This document shows positions 26,487 to 35,123 of a stretch of 64,000 bases of DNA, one piece after another. The stretch lies in NCBI GenBank assembly GCA_046318675.1, contig JBKCUA010000033.1:62001-126000 (forward strand), read 5' to 3'. Source of the DNA: JBKCUA01 sp046318675 (lineage in GTDB: Bacteria; Pseudomonadota; Alphaproteobacteria; JAJTHO01). Both the position numbers and the translations under genes were made by a program. Each line of letters opens with the position of its first letter. Position 1 is the stretch's first letter. The notes under the pieces are model-generated. The model ran no database searches. It saw only the letters and a list, made by a program, of their open reading frames with translations, and was not told where the DNA came from.

Positions 26487-26540
26487 CGATTTGTTGAGAG
26501 GTTGTCGCAAAGATACCCTCTGACGAAAGGGGAAATCGCC

Positions 26541-28184
26541 GTGGGTGGATTCCTAGAATCATTACAAGCACTGGGTCGGCCAAAGCTTTTTATGCTTGCG
26601 GCGGCAACGGTTATTATTTTGGGAATGATAGGTTTTTTAGCCAGCGGTGCCTTTGGCACGCGTATGTCTACCCTTTACACGAAATTGGATACCAAAGATG
26701 TGACGGCAATTGCCGCCCAGTTAGAAGCATTACAAATTCCTTATCAGCTTGCGGATGGAGGAACCACAATACAGTTGCCAAGCCAAGATGTGGGTCGGGC
26801 TCGGGTGCGTCTGGCAGAGCTTGGATTGCCCAGGGAAGGCTCTCTTGGTTATGAATTATTTGATAAAAATGATTCACTGGGAACATCAACATTTCAGCAA
26901 AACGTGACCAAAGTGCGTGCCCTTGAGGGTGAAATAGGCCGTACCCTTGGGTCTATTGACGGGGTACGGGCGGCAAGGGTGCATCTGGTATTGCCGGAAC
27001 GGGAATTGTTTAGCCGCGAGAGGCAACAGGCGCGGGCATCTGTGTTTTTAACATTACAAGGTAGTAAGCAGCTGGGCGCAATTCAAATTGCCGCGATTCG
27101 GCATTTGGTAGCCTCGGCAGTGCCTCAGCTTGATGTGCAAAATATTTCCATTGTTGATGACCGCGGCAATCTTATTGCTAAAGGCGGTTCAGGGGAAGGC
27201 GATGAAAGTTTTATTGCCGAAAACAATGAGCAGATGCGCCTAGCCTTTGAAAGTAAAATGCGCACCAATATTGAAGATATGGTGGGTAATATTGTGGGGC
27301 TTGGCAAAGTACGAGCGCAGGTTAGCACTGAAATGGATTTTAACAAAGTTACAAAAGATTCCGAAGTCTACGATCCTGAAAGTAAGGTAGAGCGCTCTAC
27401 TCAAAACGTGGCAGAAAACGAAACAGAACACGAAAAATCGGAATCTGTGTCTGTTGCCAACAATTTGCCGGATAAGCAAGCTTCTCAATCACCAGGCTCC
27501 AACACCGTGCGTAATCAACAGCGTACCGAGGAAACGGTTAACTATGAGATTTCTCGTACTGTGACAAAAGAAATACGTCAGGTTGGACAAGTAAAGCGCC
27601 TATCCGTGGCGGTATTGGTGGACGGTACATATACTATGGGAGAAGACGGTAAAAAAATCTATACACCCTTGCCCCAAGAACAACTTGATCGGTTTGATGC
27701 CCTTGTGAAGTCGGCTATTGGATTCGATGCAAACCGTGGCGATACAGTCGAAATTGTGAATATGCAGTTTCTTGATACTAGTCCGCCTATGGTTGCAGAT
27801 AATATCTGGTTGCTGCTGAGTGCACAAGAATACGTGCGTATTGGCCAGACATTAGTATTGGCGGTTATTGGGTTGTTGATGATTTTGTTGGTGGTGCGGC
27901 CTATGGTACAGCGCCTTACGGCTTCCGCTCCTGAAGTGGTGGGTGGACCTGAAGCCGAGGCATTGCTTGGTTCTTCTGGACTAACGCCTGCTCTTGAGGC
28001 TCCAGATGGCAGTACATTGCCTGCTAATCAGCAGCGATCCGCCGTCGAAGAGATGCTGGATATGGATTACATCTCTGGTCAAATCCGTGCATCCAGTGTT
28101 AAACGCATTGGCGATCTTATTGAAAAATATCCAGATGAATCATTGCAGATTATTCGTAACTGGATGCAACAGGGAGTTTCCTAA
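26541..28184 (+). CDS. fliF: Flagellar MS-ring protein FliF
   Basis: A 547-residue inner-membrane protein forming the MS ring. An N-terminal span (LFMLAAATVIILGMIGFLAS) is followed by the periplasmic ring-building motifs (VRVRLAELGLPREG-type region, LPEREL, ARASVFL) and a variable Ser/Asn/Glu-rich region. A second span (LVLAVIGLLMILLVVRPMVQ) and a FliG-binding tail (EKYPDESLQIIRNWMQQ) complete it. I chose the GTG at 26541 because AAAGGGGAA lies 7 bases before it. A TTG at 26502 in frame lacks such a site. The stop overlaps the fliG start (TAATG). Confidence 0.95.
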   Translation: MGGFLESLQALGRPKLFMLAAATVIILGMIGFLASGAFGTRMSTLYTKLDTKDVTAIAAQLEALQIPYQLADGGTTIQLPSQDVGRARVRLAELGLPREGSLGYELFDKNDSLGTSTFQQNVTKVRALEGEIGRTLGSIDGVRAARVHLVLPERELFSRERQQARASVFLTLQGSKQLGAIQIAAIRHLVASAVPQLDVQNISIVDDRGNLIAKGGSGEGDESFIAENNEQMRLAFESKMRTNIEDMVGNIVGLGKVRAQVSTEMDFNKVTKDSEVYDPESKVERSTQNVAENETEHEKSESVSVANNLPDKQASQSPGSNTVRNQQRTEETVNYEISRTVTKEIRQVGQVKRLSVAVLVDGTYTMGEDGKKIYTPLPQEQLDRFDALVKSAIGFDANRGDTVEIVNMQFLDTSPPMVADNIWLLLSAQEYVRIGQTLVLAVIGLLMILLVVRPMVQRLTASAPEVVGGPEAEALLGSSGLTPALEAPDGSTLPANQQRSAVEEMLDMDYISGQIRASSVKRIGDLIEKYPDESLQIIRNWMQQGVS

Positions 28185-29224
28185 TGACGTCTATAACCCC
28201 TCTCACCAAGCCTCGTAAACGGGATGATTACCGCACGATGAGTGGTGTAGATAAGGCGGCTATGCTTTTTCTTGCGATTGGCGAGGAGCATAGTGCGAAA
28301 TTATTTCGCATGATGCAAGATGATGAAATAAAAGAGTTATCCCAAGCGATGGCTAGTTTGGGTATTGTGGATGCCGAAATTGTTGAAAAGCTATTTATTG
28401 AATTTGCTGAAAATTTCAGCACAGGAAGCACTCTGGTGGGCAGCTTGCAAAATACAGAGCGTTTGTTGTCGCGGATACTTGATCCTGAACGAGCCAGTCA
28501 AATTATGGAGGAAATTCGTGGTCCCGCGGGACTTACCATGTGGGATAAGCTGGCGAATGTTAATGAGGCCGTATTGGGTAATTACCTTAAAAATGAATAC
28601 CCCCAGACAGTGGCAGTGGTGCTTTCCAAAATTCGTGCGGATCATGCATCAAAAGTGTTGGCCTTGTTGCCCCAGAATTTTGCCATGGAAGTGGTGGGTC
28701 GTATGCTCAAGATGGAGCCTGTGCAAAAAGATATTCTTATGGGTATCGAACGCACCTTGCGTACTGAGTTTATGAGCAATTTGGCGCGCACACAACGTCG
28801 GGATAGCCATGAAATGATGGCGGATATCTTTAATAGCTTCGATCGCGCCACGGAACAACGCTTTATGATTGCTCTTGAGGAGCAAGATAAGGAAGCTTCT
28901 GACAAAATTAAATCATTGATGTTTACGTTTGAGGATATGAATAGGCTTGATCCGGCAGGTATTCAGACATTGCTGAAAAATGCCGATAAAGATAAAGTTG
29001 CTATTGCTCTTAAAGGTGCTTCGGAAGGTTTGCGGGAACTGTTCTTTAGCAATATGTCCGAAAGAGCCGCGAAAATCTTGCGTGAAGATATGGAGGCTCT
29101 CGGTCCCGTTAAAGTCCGCGATGTGGATGAGTCCCAGCAATATCTTATTCAAATGGCGCGCAGCCTTGCCGATAAAGGAGAAATCAATATCTCCGATAAG
29201 GGCGGTGAAGAGATGGTGTATTGA
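28184..29224 (+). CDS. fliG: Flagellar motor switch protein FliG
   Basis: A 346-residue C-ring component that binds FliF and provides the torque-generating surface for the stator. The N-terminal domain begins SGVDKAAMLFLAIGEEHSAKLF. The middle-domain motif reads NEYPQTVAVVLSKI, with Tyr where the family usually has His (EHPQ). The C-terminal torque helix is seen in ALKGASEGLRELFFSNMSERAAKILREDM. Expressed with fliF, fliH and fliN. Confidence 0.97.
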   Translation: MTSITPLTKPRKRDDYRTMSGVDKAAMLFLAIGEEHSAKLFRMMQDDEIKELSQAMASLGIVDAEIVEKLFIEFAENFSTGSTLVGSLQNTERLLSRILDPERASQIMEEIRGPAGLTMWDKLANVNEAVLGNYLKNEYPQTVAVVLSKIRADHASKVLALLPQNFAMEVVGRMLKMEPVQKDILMGIERTLRTEFMSNLARTQRRDSHEMMADIFNSFDRATEQRFMIALEEQDKEASDKIKSLMFTFEDMNRLDPAGIQTLLKNADKDKVAIALKGASEGLRELFFSNMSERAAKILREDMEALGPVKVRDVDESQQYLIQMARSLADKGEINISDKGGEEMVY

Positions 29225-29226
29225 TT

Positions 29227-29928
29227 ATGACTTTGCGCCCATTTCTCTTTGAGACGCATTTTGTCAAGCCAACTACGGTGGGTGCGTCCGTATCGGTGAT
29301 GGAAAAGGAAATGGCTGAAACTTTTCCTGAGGATAACCGTATTCAAGAAGAAAACCTGCCAGTTTTGTATAGTGAACAAGAGCTGGAGGCAGCTAAATCA
29401 GCAGCTTTTGAAGATGGTCGTCATATCGGGTTAACCCAAGCGGAAGAGGGGTTACTAGCTCGGCAAAATAGTTTATTGCAGCAATTGCTGCCTCAGATTG
29501 AGTCCTTGGCGGAAGGACAAAAGTCTTTGCCGGAATATCTTACTAAGGCGGCTATACCTTTGGCCGTTACTTTGGTACGTCAGATTTTTCCCCACTTAAA
29601 TCATGAACAGCGGTCGCAGCAGTTTGCCGCAATGATAGAGGATGCCCTTGTTAGTCTTGATGCACAGCCAAGATTGCTAGCGTTTTGTCATGCTGATGAT
29701 CTGCCACTGTTGGAAGAAGCTTGGAAAAAAAGTAATGCGGCTAATCTTTTTGAAGGGCGTTTTATTATCCAGCCAAAATCAGAAATGGCGGTAGGAGATC
29801 TGCGTCTGGAATGGTGCGATGGTGGTATGGAACGCTTTTCTGAACGACTTTTGTATAAGCTCGAAACATTAGCATCCCGTCATGCACCAAAAACAATACT
29901 TTTACAACAACAGGAGACAATATTATGA
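29227..29928 (+). CDS. fliH: Flagellar export apparatus protein FliH (FlbE)
   Basis: A 233-residue protein in the position of FliH/FlbE, the regulator of the export ATPase FliI. The middle has a long helix (EQELEAAKSAAFEDGRHIGL) with small residues typical of the FliH stalk. The C-terminal part (AIPLAVTLVRQIFPHLNHEQ; VGDLRLEWCDGGMERF) matches the FliI-binding domain. The ATG at 29227 lies 3 bases after the fliG stop. It overlaps fliN by 4 bp. Confidence 0.87.
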   Translation: MTLRPFLFETHFVKPTTVGASVSVMEKEMAETFPEDNRIQEENLPVLYSEQELEAAKSAAFEDGRHIGLTQAEEGLLARQNSLLQQLLPQIESLAEGQKSLPEYLTKAAIPLAVTLVRQIFPHLNHEQRSQQFAAMIEDALVSLDAQPRLLAFCHADDLPLLEEAWKKSNAANLFEGRFIIQPKSEMAVGDLRLEWCDGGMERFSERLLYKLETLASRHAPKTILLQQQETIL

Positions 29929-30272
29929 GCGAACAGGAACAAGAGTTATCTCTTGATCAAGTGCAAGCTGCCGAGGTCGAAGAACCTTTTCCCAATACCG
30001 CACGGGAAGAGCCGCGGGTGACGACGGCTCAAGATTTGGAAGCGGTTTACGATATCCCGGTGAAGATCATTGCAGTGTTGGGTCAGGCGCAAATGCAGGT
30101 GAACCAGCTGCTTAAACTGGGGCGCGGCGCGGTGGTAGAGTTGGATCGCCGTATCGGAGAGCCAATTGATATTTATGTTAATAATCGTCTTGTTGCCAGG
30201 GGTGAAGTCGTCATTGTTGATGAACGCCTTGGGGTGACCATGACGGAAATTATTAAAACTGGTGGGAACTAA
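29925..30272 (+). CDS. fliN: Flagellar motor switch protein FliN
   Basis: A 115-residue C-ring protein. The SpoA/SpaO-like domain (about 40-112) includes LEAVYDIPVKIIAVLGQAQM, LLKLGRGAVVELDRRIGEPI and YVNNRLVARGEVVIVDERLG. The acidic N-terminus is typical. It overlaps fliH by ATGA. FliM is not adjacent. Confidence 0.95.
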   Translation: MSEQEQELSLDQVQAAEVEEPFPNTAREEPRVTTAQDLEAVYDIPVKIIAVLGQAQMQVNQLLKLGRGAVVELDRRIGEPIDIYVNNRLVARGEVVIVDERLGVTMTEIIKTGGN

Positions 30273-30293
30273 AAGGAAAAAAGGAGTAATATT

Positions 30294-31649
30294 ATGCGCT
30301 TATTGATTGTTGGTACCCTTGAAGGTCATATTGCCACGGCTGGGAAAATTGCCTTGGCTCGAGGGGCAAAAGTAGCTCATGTAAATGATCCAGAACAGGC
30401 GTTACGTGGTCTTAGGGCAGGGCAGGGCAGCGATCTGATCATGGTTGATGTTAAGCAACCAGTGGATAAATTGATCGATATGCTTGCCGCCGAACGGTTT
30501 CATATTCCCGTGGTGGCGTGTGGTATTGGCGCAAACGCTGATGAGGCGGTGGCGGCGATTAAGGCCGGGGCAAAGGAATATATTCCGCTGCCTCCTGATC
30601 CGGAATTGATTGCGGCGGTGTTGGAAGCGGTGACGCAGGAAAACCACACAGTGGTGCACCGCGATCCGATAACAGCAAAGATATTGAAGCTGGCGGATCA
30701 AATTGCTCCAAGTGAGGCCAGTGTGCTTATCACTGGCGAATCGGGAACAGGGAAGGAAGTTTTTGCACGGTATATTCATAAAAAATCTAAACGGGTCAAT
30801 GCTTCTTTTATTTCTATTAACTGTGCAGCTATTCCAGAAAACCTTTTAGAATCAGAATTATTTGGCCACGAAAAGGGCGCTTTTACCGGGGCATTGGCTC
30901 GGCGGGTGGGAAAATTTGAGGAAGCGAATGGCGGCACCTTATTGCTGGACGAGGTGACGGAGATGCACCCAAGGCTGCAAGCCAAGTTGCTGCGTGCTAT
31001 TCAGGAGCGGGAGATTGATCGCGTTGGTGGCGCAACGCCGGTGAAGGTGAATATTCGCCTTATTGCGACTTCTAACCGTAATATGGAACAGGCCGTTAAG
31101 GAAGGTATCTTCAGAGAAGATTTATATTTTCGCCTGAACGTATTTACGTTGCACCTGCCTTCCTTGCGGGAACGGCGGGGGGATATTGCGCCGCTGGCGG
31201 ATTATTTTATTGAAAAGTATGCCACAGCCAATGCGGTGAAACCCCTGCCCCTGTCACCGCAGGCGTTGGACAAGCTTCTTGCACATCAATGGCGCGGTAA
31301 TATCCGGGAGTTGGAAAATACTATGCACCGCGCTGTTTTACTGGCCAGTGGTGACAGCATTGGGGTTGAGGCCATCATGCTTACCGGGGCGGGGGAATCG
31401 CCGTTGGGCCCAGGTACGGGTACTGCGTCTCCTGCTGCTTCATCGGGTGGTGGCGCGCCGCTGGTGGGCCGCACCGTGGAAGCCGTGGAGCGGGAGCTGA
31501 TTGTGAACACCCTAGAACACTGCCTCGGCAACCGCACCCACGCCGCCAATATCCTCGGCATCTCCATCCGCACGCTACGCAACAAGCTCAAGCAGTACAG
31601 CGATGAGGGCGTTGCCGTACCGCCGCATCAGGAGAGCGCGGCGGGGTAG
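30294..31649 (+). CDS. flbD: Sigma-54-dependent flagellar regulator FlbD
   Basis: A 451-residue bacterial enhancer-binding protein that activates late flagellar genes and represses fliF in Caulobacter. The N-terminal receiver-like domain is degenerate: the usual acidic pair is replaced by VGTLEGH, as in FlbD, suggesting control without phosphorylation. The AAA+ domain has GESGTGKE, the sigma-54 contact loop GAFTGA and LLDEVTEMHP. A Fis-type helix-turn-helix (HAANILGISIRTLRNKLKQY) ends the protein. The last residues VPPHQESAAG come from a repeat also present at the end of the ArsR gene at 33075. fliF-G-H-N-flbD is the Caulobacter-like order. Confidence 0.95.
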   Translation: MRLLIVGTLEGHIATAGKIALARGAKVAHVNDPEQALRGLRAGQGSDLIMVDVKQPVDKLIDMLAAERFHIPVVACGIGANADEAVAAIKAGAKEYIPLPPDPELIAAVLEAVTQENHTVVHRDPITAKILKLADQIAPSEASVLITGESGTGKEVFARYIHKKSKRVNASFISINCAAIPENLLESELFGHEKGAFTGALARRVGKFEEANGGTLLLDEVTEMHPRLQAKLLRAIQEREIDRVGGATPVKVNIRLIATSNRNMEQAVKEGIFREDLYFRLNVFTLHLPSLRERRGDIAPLADYFIEKYATANAVKPLPLSPQALDKLLAHQWRGNIRELENTMHRAVLLASGDSIGVEAIMLTGAGESPLGPGTGTASPAASSGGGAPLVGRTVEAVERELIVNTLEHCLGNRTHAANILGISIRTLRNKLKQYSDEGVAVPPHQESAAG

Positions 31650-31653
31650 GGGG
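31617..31653 (+). repeat. Coding repeat at the flbD 3' end, copy A
   Basis: A 23-bp segment (31617-31639, beginning GTACCGCCGCATC and ending AGGAGAGCGC) is identical to 33408-33430 at the 3' end of the ArsR gene. Both copies then have three differing bases and an identical GGGGTAG containing the stop codon. Both encode VPPHQESA followed by one residue and Gly. Confidence 0.85.
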
Positions 31654-31660
31654 GATTATT

Positions 31661-32572
31661 TTATAGCCGCTGCAAGGCGGATCGTTCAGGGAGCGTAGCC
31701 GGTGTTTGAATGTCCCATGCTAGGCCTAGCCTGCGCAGTATAGTGATAACCCACCAGCTTGGATCAATTTGGTGCTTATGGATACCAATTTTGGCCGATC
31801 CCGGAAAAGCATGGTGGTTGTTGTGCCAACATTCGCCAAAAGTGATCAGGCCACAAAACGCGACATTATAGCCTTGCACGCCCGCACCATGGACATGCCA
31901 TTCCCGATCGCCTTGTCGATGGGCAAAATAACCGATCAACCAATGCCCCGTGACGCACACGGCCACACGCACGCATACACCCCAGATTACCCAACTGATG
32001 CCGCCTACAGCATAGAACAGTAACGCCCATGGTAGCTGTTGCGCCAAGGTAGTGCGTTCAATGAAATGATAAAATCCGTTATTGATGATACGCTCTTCGT
32101 ACTGCACTTCAGGTGCGTTAAACAGGTGGATATCGCAGTGCAATTGCCAGAACCAGTCTTTCCAAAAAGGCTGCCGATGGGCGAAATAATCATGACAGGC
32201 AGGCTGACGCTGTGCCCAGTCGCGCAGGTCGTGTGTGTAGATCATTGTAAATGGCCCGCCAAGCCCCACAAGGGTGCCTGAATATACCAAAATATACTCC
32301 AGCCAGAGCGGGCACTTGAAACTGTTGTGAATCAGGCGGCGATGCATGCCCAGTGAATGTCCGAAACACAGAACCGTTGCTGTAGATAGTATGAAAACCA
32401 GCAATGCTTCCAAGGAGAAAGTATAGAATCCGCCGATGAGGCTCAGGGCATACATGCCGCCTACCCATACCGATTTCCGCCATGACCAGATCACCCGGCC
32501 TGTGACCGCATCGGTGCTGGCTGTGGCCGTGAATCTTGGTTCATCGATGCTGTGTTTTCGTGTCATGGGCAT
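31661..32572 (-). CDS. Membrane fatty acid desaturase, acyl-lipid/acyl-CoA type
   Basis: A 303-residue membrane di-iron desaturase that introduces double bonds in acyl chains. The histidine boxes are GHSLGMHRRLIH, HDLRDWAQ (first His), and GECWHNNHHAFPGS, the last a hallmark of delta-9-type enzymes. Several hydrophobic segments flank them. The start may be 32566 instead, which would give a 4-bp ATGA overlap with the upstream DCC gene. It is divergent from an ArsR-type regulator that probably controls the pair. Confidence 0.88.
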   Translation of the reverse strand: MPMTRKHSIDEPRFTATASTDAVTGRVIWSWRKSVWVGGMYALSLIGGFYTFSLEALLVFILSTATVLCFGHSLGMHRRLIHNSFKCPLWLEYILVYSGTLVGLGGPFTMIYTHDLRDWAQRQPACHDYFAHRQPFWKDWFWQLHCDIHLFNAPEVQYEERIINNGFYHFIERTTLAQQLPWALLFYAVGGISWVIWGVCVRVAVCVTGHWLIGYFAHRQGDREWHVHGAGVQGYNVAFCGLITFGECWHNNHHAFPGSAKIGIHKHQIDPSWWVITILRRLGLAWDIQTPATLPERSALQRL

Positions 32573-32964
32573 TTTTCGTTTGTCTGGATATTACGAATCA
32601 ATGTTTTGCCGCGTACCGCTAGTGCTATCCGCCGTGCCCAGCGGCATAAGGAATAGGTGATGCGGGTGCGTTGGGGCGTGGCAAACAAAAACCGTGTTAC
32701 GCGGTTGCGCCATCCGTGTGCTGGCACCAGCGTGGTGAGCAAATGTGCCGCCGCTGCACCGGCATAGAGCTGCCCTTTGTGCTTGATCATAAAGCCCTGG
32801 TCTAGGTTAACCTTAGCGGCGGTGGCCTCCTCCCGCAGGGCGCTTGGCTCACGCGCATTGATGGTAACGAACGGCTTTCCTGTGGTGTCCAGCAAGCATA
32901 CCGCTTGCTGGCAAATGGGGCAGTCGCCGTCATAAAGAATCTGTGTTGCGGGGGTGCTGGACAT
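32563..32964 (-). CDS. DCC-family thiol-disulfide oxidoreductase-like protein
   Basis: A 133-residue DUF393 protein, named after the Asp-Cys-Cys motif seen near its N-terminus in YDGDCPICQQAVCLL. FMIKHKGQLYAGAAAAHLL is the second conserved block. The fold is predicted to be thioredoxin-like. The physiological role is unsettled for most members. It overlaps the desaturase gene, so both are probably co-transcribed, perhaps for membrane-lipid adaptation. Confidence 0.85.
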   Translation of the reverse strand: MSSTPATQILYDGDCPICQQAVCLLDTTGKPFVTINAREPSALREEATAAKVNLDQGFMIKHKGQLYAGAAAAHLLTTLVPAHGWRNRVTRFLFATPQRTRITYSLCRWARRIALAVRGKTLIRNIQTNEKCP

Positions 32965-33028
32965 AGGGATTGCTTTTTGCCTCGAAATGTTGCATAGTTA
33001 GCTTATAGACAAAATACCAGTGTTTTCT

Positions 33029-33050
33029 TATTTAGTCAAGTAGCTAAATA
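33029..33050. promoter_or_regulatory. Probable ArsR-family operator
   Basis: A perfect 7-bp inverted repeat, TATTTAG (33029-33035) and CTAAATA (33044-33050), with an 8-base spacer. It lies between the divergent DCC-desaturase pair and the ArsR gene, 25 bp before the latter. Position and A/T-rich dyad symmetry fit a dimeric winged-helix repressor. Confidence 0.6.
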
Positions 33051-33074
33051 ATGCACTATTGAACAGGAGCACCC

Positions 33075-33440
33075 ATGCAACTGGATAAGATTTTTGAAGC
33101 CTTGGCTTCGGTGCCGCGTCGCAATATCCTTGCGTATCTCAGTGAGGCAACCCTGACGGCTGGGCAACTTGCGCAGCGGTTTGACATCTCCAAGCCGTCC
33201 TTGTCCAAGCATCTCAGTATCCTTGAAAATGCAGGACTTATTCGCAGCGAGCGCAAGGGGCAATTCATTCACTACAGCCTAGTGCGTGAAAATCTGGTCA
33301 ACACGCTCAATGGCTACCTTCAGAACGTATGTCCTGTGGGCAGGCCACTGAAAAAAGAAAGCCGCCGGTTGGCGCAGCGAGCCGGGGCATCCGATGGTAT
33401 CTCGTCGGTACCGCCGCATCAGGAGAGCGCAGAGGGGTAG
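33075..33440 (+). CDS. ArsR-family transcriptional regulator (SdpR-like)
   Basis: A 121-residue winged-helix repressor. The HTH is seen in TAGQLAQRFDISKPSLSKHL and the wing in GLIRSERKGQFIHYSL. The metal-binding ELCVCDL motif of ArsR/SmtB sensors is absent, so it is not an obvious metal sensor. AGGAG precedes the ATG. It is divergent from the DCC-desaturase operon. The C-terminal ten residues (VPPHQESAEG) derive from a repeat also found at the end of FlbD, an acquired extension. Confidence 0.88.
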   Translation: MQLDKIFEALASVPRRNILAYLSEATLTAGQLAQRFDISKPSLSKHLSILENAGLIRSERKGQFIHYSLVRENLVNTLNGYLQNVCPVGRPLKKESRRLAQRAGASDGISSVPPHQESAEG

Positions 33441-33444
33441 CGGG
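33408..33444 (+). repeat. Coding repeat at the ArsR gene 3' end, copy B
   Basis: It is identical over 33408-33430 to 31617-31639, then GGGGTAG including the stop is shared again. See copy A. Being at the 3' ends of two unrelated genes shows that this is a dispersed element and not homology of the proteins. Confidence 0.85.
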
Positions 33445-33546
33445 GTTTTTTGAACAACGCCCACGGGCTTCATGAAACACATGAAAAGAAGATTATTTTC
33501 AATATTGTTTAAGTCTGTTACAATCTCTCTCAGAGGATGAGGTTTC

Positions 33547-33762
33547 ATGTCAGCTGTTCTTATAGAAGTGTACGATGCTCTGATGGAAGCGGGTGCTAGT
33601 GAAGTAAAAGCCCGTGCCGCCGCCAAGGCCATCGCGGATTATGATTCGCGTTTTACGAAGGTTGAGGCTGACCTGCTGGTGCTCAAGTGGATGATCGGTG
33701 CGGTTCTTGCGGGCGTCGTGTCTTTGATCTTGAAAGCGTTTTTTAGCAAAGGCATTTTCTGA
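33547..33762 (+). CDS. Small membrane-anchored hypothetical protein, 71 aa
   Basis: A 71-residue protein with an N-terminal helical part (EVYDALMEAGASEVKARAAAKAI), a short coiled-coil-like segment (YDSRFTKVEADLLVLKWM) and a C-terminal span (IGAVLAGVVSLILKAFF). This architecture is common in small proteins of unknown role near mobile or accessory genes in Alphaproteobacteria. The ATG follows GAGG. No function is assigned. Confidence 0.6.
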   Translation: MSAVLIEVYDALMEAGASEVKARAAAKAIADYDSRFTKVEADLLVLKWMIGAVLAGVVSLILKAFFSKGIF

Positions 33763-33808
33763 TAGAGCACTTGTATGATTAATAATATATTTATAATGCT
33801 GTTGCCTT

Positions 33809-33889
33809 GGTCTCACCGAGATTGATGCGGGGCAGGCACTGGATTGTGATGATCGGCAAGTCTCTCTAATTCTTGAAGAAGGGTTGTAG
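33809..33889 (+). pseudogene. Possible remnant of an antitoxin gene 3' end
   Basis: An open stretch of 26 codons ending in TAG reads GLTEIDAGQALDCDDRQVSL and then ILEEGL. This resembles the C-terminal end of ribbon-helix-helix or Phd-type antitoxins (a D-A-G-x-A-L-D-type motif). There is no start codon or upstream frame. I treat it as a decayed fragment. The remainder of 33763-34034 shows no other gene. Confidence 0.3.
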
Positions 33890-34034
33890 CGAGTCGTGCG
33901 CGGGCTGCCGTTGGAAGAGCCGCTGACAGCACCAAGAGTCAGTAGTGCTTCTTAAAATTTCGCCGGCGGCCAGGGGATTTGCCCCCTGTTAGCCCTTTAT
34001 TAACCCTCCCCGGCGCACACTTTAACTCACGCGT

Positions 34035-35123
34035 ATGGCCGACGATTCCGACGATTCCCAGAAAACCGAAGAACCTTCCCAGCGAAAGCTTGAAAAAGCG
34101 CGGGAGGAGGGGCAGGTTGTAAGCTCGAAGGAAGTCTCCAGCTGGATTGTCCTGTTCACTGGCGCGGTGCTGGCGGCGTATGTGTTCCCCCAGATGGGGC
34201 GCGGGTTGGTGGAGGCGTTGGCTCCGTTTATCAGCAATACGGATGACTTTCATGTGGATGATTTGCATACGGTCAGTACCGTGGTGGTGCATATCGCCTT
34301 AAAGGTGCTTTTGTTAATTGGGGTGATTGGAATTGTTATGGCCTTGGTCAGTATGGCGGGCAATGTTGTCCAGCATGGTTTTTTGTGGAGCGCGGCCAGT
34401 CTTGCGCCAAAGCTATCGAAAATCTCGCCCCTAGCGGGACTAAAGCGTTTGTTTTCAAGAAAATCTGTTGTGGAGTTTTTGAAGGGGATTGCAAAATTGA
34501 CTATTGTAGCTGGGGTCGCGTTTTTTATGATTCGTCCCGCTGTGGACGGCATGGATCAGTGGACGTCTTTGACCATGCGGGGGATTTTGGATGTGTTGCA
34601 GGCGTTGATTGCTAAAACCAGCACGGGTGTTTTAGCGGTATTGTTTCTTATTGCGGCTTTAGACTATTTATTCCAGCGTTTTGACTTTATTAATAAAATG
34701 CGAATGAGCCGCCATGAACTGAAGGAAGAATACAAGGAAAGCGAAGGCGATCCGCATATCAAAGCCAAGTTAAAGCAACAACGTCGTCAAATGGCTAAAA
34801 AACAAAATCTGAGTAAAGTACCCGAGGCAACAGTGGTGGTGACGAACCCAACGCACTATGCAGTTGCTTTAAAATATCAGCGTGGTCAAGCGGGTGCCCC
34901 TATTGTTCTTGCTAAAGGGGTGGATTTTCTGGCTGCAAAAATTCGTGAGGTTGCTAATAAGCATCAAATTCCTATCGTTGAAAATCCACCATTGGCGAGG
35001 GCATTATATGCTGCATGCGATGTTGACGAAGAGATTCCTTTCCAGCATTACAAAGCAGTGGCTGAAGTGATCCGCTATGTATTTCGTTTAAAACAACGCC
35101 TGAATCGGCGGTCGCCGCGATGA
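34035..35123 (+). CDS. flhB: Flagellar export switch protein FlhB
   Basis: A 362-residue membrane protein of the flagellar type III export gate that sets substrate specificity. Four membrane spans precede a cytosolic domain with the self-cleavage site NPTH (VVTNPTHYAVALKY, near residue 275). The N-terminus EDSDDSQKTEEPSQRKLEKA-like region (SQKTEEPSQRKLEKAREEGQ) is typical. It overlaps cckA by 4 bp, a linkage conserved in Alphaproteobacteria. Confidence 0.96.
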   Translation: MADDSDDSQKTEEPSQRKLEKAREEGQVVSSKEVSSWIVLFTGAVLAAYVFPQMGRGLVEALAPFISNTDDFHVDDLHTVSTVVVHIALKVLLLIGVIGIVMALVSMAGNVVQHGFLWSAASLAPKLSKISPLAGLKRLFSRKSVVEFLKGIAKLTIVAGVAFFMIRPAVDGMDQWTSLTMRGILDVLQALIAKTSTGVLAVLFLIAALDYLFQRFDFINKMRMSRHELKEEYKESEGDPHIKAKLKQQRRQMAKKQNLSKVPEATVVVTNPTHYAVALKYQRGQAGAPIVLAKGVDFLAAKIREVANKHQIPIVENPPLARALYAACDVDEEIPFQHYKAVAEVIRYVFRLKQRLNRRSPR

